In this document: piece by piece, positions 58,972 through 64,000 of the stretch
Layout of the letters: every line of letters begins with the position of its first letter
Position numbering within the stretch: the stretch's first letter is position 1
Source: Shewanella japonica
GTDB lineage: Bacteria > Pseudomonadota > Gammaproteobacteria > Enterobacterales > Shewanellaceae
Length of the DNA: 64,000 nucleotides
NCBI RefSeq assembly: GCF_002075795.1
Contig: NZ_CP020472.1
Span: 3,083,001 to 3,147,000 of the forward strand
Direction of reading: 5' to 3'
The notes under the pieces: generated by a model
The model's input: the letters and a program-made list of their open reading frames with translations, nothing else
Database searches by the model: none
What the model was told of the DNA's origin: nothing
Made by a program: the position numbers and the translations under genes

Positions 58972-60483
58972 TCAATCCACTAAAACCAATGAGTCTAATA
59001 TCCCTTGACCACTGTGTATTCCACCTTCATTTTCACTAGCTGGTTTACTGCGAATAAGGTATCCCGCATACCCATTTAACGCTGTCACGGGTTGTCCGTC
59101 AAAATATGCCGTAAATAAGCCTATTTCACTGACAAGATCGTTCACCCACGTTTGTTCACTATCTCGCACGGCAATGGTAGCGACTTCTCGTTCATGAGGA
59201 AACAAACGCTGCATTAACGCCCAAGCATCGTACTCTTTCGGTGTCAGAGAATTTAATTTAGCACTAATATCTTTACCGAATACACAATGTCCCCCACCTT
59301 CTCCTTGATTTTTTAGCACCCACTCTTGTTTATTGGGATGACGATTAAACCAATTAATGGTGTCTGTATTAATCGGTTTCATCTCTGCTAAAACACTTTT
59401 TACTAAGTGAGCTTCCTCTAATGTCAGGCCCCAGCGTGAATAAGCTTCAGCAGGCATTATGGTCAACAGCATTTGCACCGTTTTACTGGTAGCTAGCTGT
59501 TGACTGAAAGTCGCATTCACTGCGACATGATGCTGTTCAATGAACAATCTTGTTTGACTTAATGCTTCACAACAAATGGCTTCATCTCGTTGTGGCGAGT
59601 AATAGTCGGCATATTGGTATCCCGCTCTAAGATAAACAACATCAATCCCGCCAATGCCCTCTAGAATTAAGCGCTGATGATCTCCTGTAGAAAGTTGCGA
59701 ACTTAACTGCTCAAACGTCCTTCTTACAGTGCGAATACCACGTTGCTGTAATGCCACTTCCAATAGATGTTGATCATAAACATTATCTTCATTTTCTTGC
59801 ACAACCATTAAAAACGTCGGTACTGTTTGAGTTTGTGCATTTCCTCCGCTGAACTTAACTGCAAAATCAGCAGCGACTTTTTGAGCTGCTTGGGCAATAC
59901 TAGAGGCAAGTTGTGTCAGGCCTTTATTGTCAGCGCTAACTGATTGCTTATGCTCTAAAAAGCCCTCAAATTCTTGTGGCCATTGCAGACGTAAGAAATC
60001 ATGTAGCTCTGTAGCACGTTGCCCAAATGGTGCCATACCTGCAGCAATGCCATTAAACTCTATCACTTTGGCGCCATGCTCACGATCATCCATATAGTCC
60101 GTTCGCATAAGTAGTAAGGGTTTACGTGCTGGCGTTAAACGTTGATTTTTACTGCCATGCACTTGATGATGCAAAGACAGTAACCGCTCAAAAAAAGGAT
60201 CGGCTTTAGCCACATCCGCAAGTTGTGTTTGCAAGAAATCATGATCTTCAGAGACCCTATCGATTAACTTAGTCAATAGTGGAGTGACTTTGATTAAGTG
60301 CTCAAACACGGGCCGCTGCATTGTCATCGGCGCAATACTAAACGGACAGTGCCTTGCAGTATTATCATCTCGGCGAAAAGCCACCCCATGCATAATCGCC
60401 CACTCACTGGCTTCATTTAGCATTTGCTGAGAAATTGTTGGCTTTGATTGCGTTAATGCTCTTGGCTGGAACAGCGACTTCAT
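58972..60483 (-). CDS. Eukaryotic-type glutathione synthetase homologue
   Basis: A 503-residue ATP-grasp enzyme matching the eukaryotic (not bacterial GshB) glutathione synthetase family, which joins glycine to gamma-glutamylcysteine. Landmarks: RTDYM at 127-131 (human substrate-binding RSDYM), E142 and N144 in VIEFNGIAAGM (Mg2+ sites), VVYLRAGYQYADYYS (human RDGYMPRQYS), the glycine loop WVLKNQGEGGGH near 388-399, SEIGLF at 452 and GYLIRSK, and EGGIHSGQGILDS at 486-498. Strong AGGAG ribosome site. Standard GshB is ~316 residues, so this is unrelated in detail. Whether it is an active GSH synthetase or makes another thiol is not known. The sigZ gene is 187 bp upstream on the same strand. Confidence 0.88.
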   Translation of the reverse strand: MKSLFQPRALTQSKPTISQQMLNEASEWAIMHGVAFRRDDNTARHCPFSIAPMTMQRPVFEHLIKVTPLLTKLIDRVSEDHDFLQTQLADVAKADPFFERLLSLHHQVHGSKNQRLTPARKPLLLMRTDYMDDREHGAKVIEFNGIAAGMAPFGQRATELHDFLRLQWPQEFEGFLEHKQSVSADNKGLTQLASSIAQAAQKVAADFAVKFSGGNAQTQTVPTFLMVVQENEDNVYDQHLLEVALQQRGIRTVRRTFEQLSSQLSTGDHQRLILEGIGGIDVVYLRAGYQYADYYSPQRDEAICCEALSQTRLFIEQHHVAVNATFSQQLATSKTVQMLLTIMPAEAYSRWGLTLEEAHLVKSVLAEMKPINTDTINWFNRHPNKQEWVLKNQGEGGGHCVFGKDISAKLNSLTPKEYDAWALMQRLFPHEREVATIAVRDSEQTWVNDLVSEIGLFTAYFDGQPVTALNGYAGYLIRSKPASENEGGIHSGQGILDSLVLVD

Positions 60484-60670
60484 AGTTTCTCCTAAAAAAG
60501 CAATAAAGCTCCTACACGAGTATTAGCCACGTGATGTTAAAAAGGAGCATGTTGGAATACGGGAGTAACGTTTCCGAACGCTAGATGAGGCAGTTAGGGC
60601 TCTCTATGTCAGTTAAGACGAAGTCCTGATAAATGAGTCAATACGATTCAAGGTGTTATCAGTAAACCCA

Positions 60671-61219
60671 TTATGGTGATTTACATTTTTTTCTGTGGTT
60701 TGCGTCTTTGGGGGTGTAGCCCGTAATCCCGCCTTGGCCGACTTCGAAGTCACAACATGCCATCATTTGTTGCCTAAATTTAACTCGGCCTCTTTGGATT
60801 CGACTCTTCGCTCCAGATAAAGATAAACCAAGTTGTTCTGCAATCCTTTGTTGAGAAACCCCCTCAAGCTCAGCGAGGCGCAATGGCTTAGCATATTTTT
60901 CTGGCAACTCGTCAATTAAAGGCCCTAAACATTGGGCGAGCTCCTCTCTTGCTTCTTTACCTGTATCGAGCTCTTCAGCCATTAAATCATCTGGCAAAGA
61001 TTCAAATTGTTGCCGCTCTCGATAAAAGTCCATAATCGTATTATGTGCAATACGATACAACCAGCTTTTGAGGCTGCCTCTGGATTTTAACTGATGTAAA
61101 TTACCACTGGCTTTGATGTAAACCTCTTGCAAAATATCATCAACCGCACTGTCGTCATCAATGCGTTGACTTACATAACCTCGTAGCTGTGTTTTATGGT
61201 TTTGCCATTCAGATATCAT
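60671..61219 (-). CDS. sigZ: SigZ-like ECF RNA polymerase sigma factor
   Basis: A 182-residue ECF sigma factor. Region 2 shows DDILQEVYIKASGNLHQL and SWLYRIAHNTIMDFYRER; region 4 shows LPEKYAKPLRLAELEGVSQQ and LSLSGAKSRIQRGRVKFRQ. The C-terminal tail MACCDFEVGQGGITGY ... KKCKSP with three cysteines marks the SigZ-type group and may bind metal or sense redox. No anti-sigma gene is adjacent. The start ATG 61219 has a weak ribosome site. The glutathione synthetase homologue follows on the same strand, so it may be its target. Confidence 0.9.
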   Translation of the reverse strand: MISEWQNHKTQLRGYVSQRIDDDSAVDDILQEVYIKASGNLHQLKSRGSLKSWLYRIAHNTIMDFYRERQQFESLPDDLMAEELDTGKEAREELAQCLGPLIDELPEKYAKPLRLAELEGVSQQRIAEQLGLSLSGAKSRIQRGRVKFRQQMMACCDFEVGQGGITGYTPKDANHRKKCKSP

Positions 61220-61526
61220 ATAAAGTTAATCTCAACTCGATAAAAAACGTTACTCAATACCCTAGACGCAATAAAGAATAAAAAGACGCAAATATCATTC
61301 ATTTTTTTGTAAGTATTAAATCTCGTTTATATGTTTATCTTAGCGATAATCAATGGCCGAGAAATCGGTTTTCTGACGGTTCTGCGATCTATTTTGTTAA
61401 TTCCATCAAGCCAAAAACAGTGCTATTTGAAATTGATTAATTTTGCTTAATCTAACGTTTCTTGAGCGAAATATTTTTAAATAGCAAGCAATAAATTGCA
61501 TAAAGAAACATATTTTAGGGGATAAA

Positions 61527-61589
61527 ATGAATAGTTTAGCACAGGAAAAATTGAGGTGTTATTTTTTAACCAGCGTTAAAAAATGTTGA
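61527..61589 (+). CDS. Candidate 20-residue ORF
   Basis: AGGGG precedes ATG 61527 by 6 bp. The ORF runs 20 residues (MNSLAQEKLRCYFL then TSVKKC) with two Cys, overlapping a 10-bp stem hairpin at 61561-61584. It may be a small peptide or leader; chance cannot be excluded. Confidence 0.25.
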   Translation: MNSLAQEKLRCYFLTSVKKC

Positions 61590-61631
61590 ATTTCATAACC
61601 TTGCAACTAAGGCTAATAGTATTCAACATAG

Positions 61632-61692
61632 TTGTCCACAGATTCTGTGGATAACATTAAGTTATACACCGAGTTGTTACCACAGGTGTATA
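61632..61692. promoter_or_regulatory. DnaA-box-like cluster
   Basis: TTGTCCACA (61632-61640) and TGTGGATAA (61646-61654, the perfect DnaA box TTATCCACA in reverse) form an inverted pair; TTATACACC (61662-61670) is a third weaker 9-mer. TATACACC and GGTGTATA (61685-61692) form a further inverted repeat. No replication gene is next to it. Confidence 0.5.
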
Positions 61693-61831
61693 TTGAAGTT
61701 ACTTAAGGTATGACATGTGTTGATTGATGAGTCAAGAATTTATTCAATTTTAATGCTTTGATCATAGGTAACTTGTATCGTCGCATTGAAATAGCGATAC
61801 TAATACTACATAACAATAATTCCTGATTAAT

Positions 61832-62281
61832 ATGCATAAAATTTTTGTTCTTATTAGCCTATTTTTCTTCGCTGCGTGTACACCCTCTGAAGAAAGACAA
61901 CAAGGTCGCCTTGAAAAAGCATTGTCACCTGAAGAAGTTTCTTTAGGTTTTTTCCGTGCTATATATGTTGATAAAGATGTCAATAAAGCGAAAGTGTTTG
62001 TCAATCAAGAACTCAAAGACATCATGTCTCATTACCATATTGCATCGGCAGTCCAGCGTCATGTACTTGGGCTTTCAATGACAGATGTGAACATGTCAAT
62101 TGATGATATTGATATCGACTTTTTCCGTAAATTTACTGATGAAGTTGATGTTAAAGTGAAAATGGAAGGTTTACGTGGTGGTAGCCCATGGGTCGATGAC
62201 CGCACAATCAAGTTAGTCAAAAATGGTAAGAGTTGGATTATTGTGGAAGTGCTAACAGAAAAAGGCCGAATTGAAGGATAA
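61832..62281 (+). CDS. Predicted lipoprotein, unknown function
   Basis: A 149-residue protein with a lipoprotein signal (MHKIFVLISLFFFAAC: hydrophobic core, F-A-A-C lipobox), so it should be lipidated at Cys16 and sit on the periplasmic side of a membrane. The mature part (SPEEVSLGFFRAIYVDKDVN, then VDDRTIKLVKNGKSWIIVEV) resembles the NTF2/DUF4878-like fold seen in small lipoproteins. I do not recognise a named family. Followed by a strong terminator at 62299. Confidence 0.75.
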   Translation: MHKIFVLISLFFFAACTPSEERQQGRLEKALSPEEVSLGFFRAIYVDKDVNKAKVFVNQELKDIMSHYHIASAVQRHVLGLSMTDVNMSIDDIDIDFFRKFTDEVDVKVKMEGLRGGSPWVDDRTIKLVKNGKSWIIVEVLTEKGRIEG

Positions 62282-62298
62282 TTTCTTATCTTCAGATT

Positions 62299-62343
62299 CA
62301 CAAGCATAAAAAAAACAGCCTAGGCTGTTTTTTTATGCTTGTG
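62299..62343. terminator. Long bidirectional terminator after lipoprotein gene
   Basis: CACAAGCAT ... ATGCTTGTG arms enclose an A-run/T-run and CAGCC-TA-GGCTG, a ~21-bp stem with one bulge. It ends the lipoprotein transcript and could end the small ORF from the right. Confidence 0.92.
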
Positions 62344-62372
62344 AAAGAGCTAATAATATTAGTTCAATCAGC

Positions 62373-62453
62373 TTATTCTTCTTCAGTAGGTAGTGACTCT
62401 AGAACGTCATCTTTTACTTGATAATAAGCGTTTTCGTATTCATGAACTTCCAT
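62373..62453 (-). CDS. Candidate 26-residue small protein
   Basis: ATG 62453 has an AGGAG site eight bases upstream, and the frame is open for 26 residues, starting MEVHEYENAYYQVKDD and ending LPTEEE. It is acidic and Tyr-rich, with no membrane segment. A TATAAT-containing stretch at about 62503-62510 upstream could be its -10. The next feature downstream is the terminator at 62299. I recognise no family. A RiPP-type precursor or small regulatory protein are speculative options. Confidence 0.45.
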   Translation of the reverse strand: MEVHEYENAYYQVKDDVLESLPTEEE

Positions 62454-62675
62454 AGTAACTCCTATCAATCTTAGGCCGTTTTGTAGGGGGTAAGGCATGT
62501 CTATTATATAGGGGGGTGACATTTACCTTTACAGAGAAGCTGTAGCCATCTTTACTTCTTGAAACGAATTATAGCAATCTAACACCACCAATCCTACAAA
62601 AATTACGAAAAACTTTCAGAAATGTATGTTCGTTTTGTAAAATACTCATTTAAAGTGGCTTTTTTGATAGGTAAA

Positions 62676-62710
62676 ACTGAAAGTGTTACATAACGAAGCA
62701 CACTTTCAGT
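62676..62710. terminator. 11-bp stem hairpin with T-run
   Basis: ACTGAAAGTGT / ACACTTTCAGT with a 13-base loop, then GTTTTT on the plus strand and TTTTACC on the minus. No plus-strand gene feeds it, so it may be a leader element of the small ORF or a second terminator after hrpA. Confidence 0.55.
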
Positions 62711-62814
62711 GTTTTTAGCTAATTTAAAGTAACAATCGACACAATATGCTTTAACACTTGCTGCTTTTCAACCAATACCAGATAAACACGAAGAAAGAAT
62801 AAAGCTATATACAA

Positions 62815-62845
62815 AAACGCCCAATACGAATTGTACTGGGCGTTT
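62815..62845 (-). terminator. Terminator downstream of hrpA
   Basis: Stem AAACGCCCA / TGGGCGTTT with inner TAC/GTA pairing, ending in TTTTTGTATAT on the minus strand, just after the hrpA stop. Confidence 0.85.
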
Positions 62846-62871
62846 AACAGCTTAATCACGCATGACAAGTA

Positions 62872-64000
62872 TTACACTTGACTGATTTGTACTACAATGC
62901 GTTTTTCAGAAATGGGATACGCTGTTCCTAAGACTTGCGCAAAACATGAAACACGGAATTCTTCGATCATCCAACGTGCTTCAACTAATACTTCAGGTAC
63001 AGGCTGAGTTTTAGGCACTTTGGCTAATTGCGCATTTAACAAGTCTTGTACTTTACTAATACTCTGCATATGAAGCCGATCACGAGTCGGATCAACCGGT
63101 AATTTATCCAAACGGTTTTCAATCGCTTTTAAATACCTCGCCACATCAGTAAGGCGACTCCAGCCACAGTGCTCAACAAAACCTTTAAACACCAATTTAT
63201 CTAACTGGGTATTTATATCACTCATCGCAAAAGCAATATCTAAACTGATTTTACCCTTTAAGCGCTTTTTAATACGTTGATATATCGTCAGAATTTGCTC
63301 AACTTGCAACGAGATTTGCTCAGCATAATCATTTAACTCCTGCCTCACCCAATCTTTAGCTTGCTCAAATTGCGCCTCATTACGCACATCTAGCTTTTTC
63401 TCATCCAACAGTTGTTGAACTGATGCAGAAATAATATCGTCAATTAATAATTGAACTTGACCAAATGGGTTAAAGTACATCGCCAATTTTGCTTTATTTG
63501 GCAGGGCTTTTTGAAGATGTTTAACAGGCGAAGGAATATTAATGAGCAATAAACGACGTAAACCTGCTCGGTGCTGACGCTCGGCCTCAAATTCATCATC
63601 AAACAATTTAATAGAGACTTGATCTTTCTCATCAATTAACGCTGGATAAGCTTTAACTTCGTAATTACCTTTACGTTTTTGATATTGCTTTGGTAAATCC
63701 CCAAATGACCATGTTGTGATGTCTTTCTTTTCAATTCCCTCTTCCGCCACATTACGAATGGCTTTTGCCACCACACCTTGCAACTTATCTTTTAAAGAAT
63801 CTAAATCACGCCCCTGATCCACTAGGCGGTGCTTATCATCTTCAATTTTAAAGTTAATTGTTAAATGAGCACTTAACTGAGTTAAGTCAAAATCATCACC
63901 ACTTATACGTGTACCTGTCATGCGAAGTAACTGCTTACACATTGCATCAAGCAGCGGCATTGAAAAAGGCTCCATAGCTTGTACACAGGCGCGGGCATAA
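62872..64000 (-). CDS. hrpA: ATP-dependent RNA helicase HrpA, C-terminal part (5' end off window)
   Basis: The frame is open past the first Met to the window edge, so this is a 3' fragment (~376 residues) of a much longer protein (E. coli HrpA is ~1300). The visible part matches the HrpA C-terminal region (DUF3418): WSFGDLPKQYQKRKGNYEVK and AYPALIDEKDQVSIKLFDDE, then FNPFGQVQLLIDDIISASVQ, and the end LVEARWMIEEFRVSCFAQVLG. HrpA is a DEAH helicase involved in mRNA/ribosome processing; the helicase core is not visible here. Confidence 0.9.
   Translation of the reverse strand, partial: YARACVQAMEPFSMPLLDAMCKQLLRMTGTRISGDDFDLTQLSAHLTINFKIEDDKHRLVDQGRDLDSLKDKLQGVVAKAIRNVAEEGIEKKDITTWSFGDLPKQYQKRKGNYEVKAYPALIDEKDQVSIKLFDDEFEAERQHRAGLRRLLLINIPSPVKHLQKALPNKAKLAMYFNPFGQVQLLIDDIISASVQQLLDEKKLDVRNEAQFEQAKDWVRQELNDYAEQISLQVEQILTIYQRIKKRLKGKISLDIAFAMSDINTQLDKLVFKGFVEHCGWSRLTDVARYLKAIENRLDKLPVDPTRDRLHMQSISKVQDLLNAQLAKVPKTQPVPEVLVEARWMIEEFRVSCFAQVLGTAYPISEKRIVVQISQV

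Larger units (their letters stand above)
61220..61831. other. 612-bp intergenic region, sigZ to lipoprotein
   Basis: AT-rich divergent spacer. It contains DnaA-box-like 9-mers at 61632-61670 and a short ORF with good ribosome site (61527-61589). A hairpin ATTTTTTAAC / GTTAAAAAAT lies at 61561-61584. sigZ and lipoprotein promoters should be here. No RNA gene recognised. Confidence 0.5.
62454..62871. other. Spacer between small ORF and hrpA
   Basis: No gene found beyond the small ORF. A hairpin with 11-bp arms (62676-62710) and the hrpA terminator (62815-62845) are the visible structures. The stretch with CCCCCTATATAATAG on the minus strand (about 62500-62515) is a promoter candidate. Confidence 0.45.

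Overview
The window reads as a chromosomal segment of a marine gammaproteobacterium, almost certainly Shewanella or a close relative. The reasons are the AT-rich DNA, the block focA | pflB-pflA | yfbV | ackA-pta, the order cysZ-smc-zipA-ligA (an SMC-type condensin), class III ribonucleotide reductase, many envelope and c-di-GMP proteins, and palindromes that look like EtrA/FNR, NrdR and PdhR operators. I saw no tRNA, rRNA, CRISPR array, insertion sequence or prophage.

Layout. 1-6 kb: the 3' end of the window's first gene is ribA (cut by the window edge), then yibL, a lone prepilin-like protein, the anaerobic ribonucleotide reductase pair nrdG/nrdD with a well-marked regulatory region, and the patatin rssA. 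6-9.2 kb: a plus-strand run of DEAD-box helicase, DUF3010, YgjP-like metallopeptidase and HNH nuclease, closed by a strong terminator. 9.2-16 kb: mepM and sbcDC. 16-26 kb: TSUP and DASS transporters, an M14 carboxypeptidase, a GNAT acetyltransferase, a NERD nuclease fused to two degenerate kinase domains, rraB, ybcJ, a YeeZ-like dehydrogenase, an HD-GYP protein and a DUF2919 membrane protein. 26.5-34 kb: ligA, zipA, smc and divergent cysZ. 34-46.9 kb: a CBM9-like outer-membrane protein, a double-receiver GGDEF protein, a FabH-like synthase, cysK, a methyltransferase, a TonB-dependent receptor and a YfcC-family carrier. 47-48.6 kb: a marR gene divergent from DUF2798 and DUF3861 genes, with two operators between them. 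48.7-57.6 kb: the mixed-acid fermentation block. 57.6-64 kb: a MalY/PatB-type lyase, a eukaryotic-type glutathione synthetase homologue, a SigZ-like sigma factor, a lipoprotein, a candidate 26-residue protein and the 3' part of hrpA.

How it works together. Much of the window serves anaerobic and central metabolism. Pyruvate is cleaved by PflB (activated by PflA), formate leaves through FocA, and acetyl-CoA yields ATP through Pta-AckA. NrdD/NrdG supplies dNTPs without oxygen. The regulatory DNA fits this: an FNR-type palindrome and a helically phased NrdR box pair lie upstream of nrdD, and PdhR-like palindromes lie between focA and pflB. A second theme is chromosome maintenance and division (SMC, SbcCD, LigA, ZipA, HrpA). 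The least explained items are the NERD/dual-pseudokinase protein, the glutathione synthetase homologue beside SigZ, the MarR/DUF2798/DUF3861 module, a DnaA-box-like cluster at 61.6 kb and the small ORFs.
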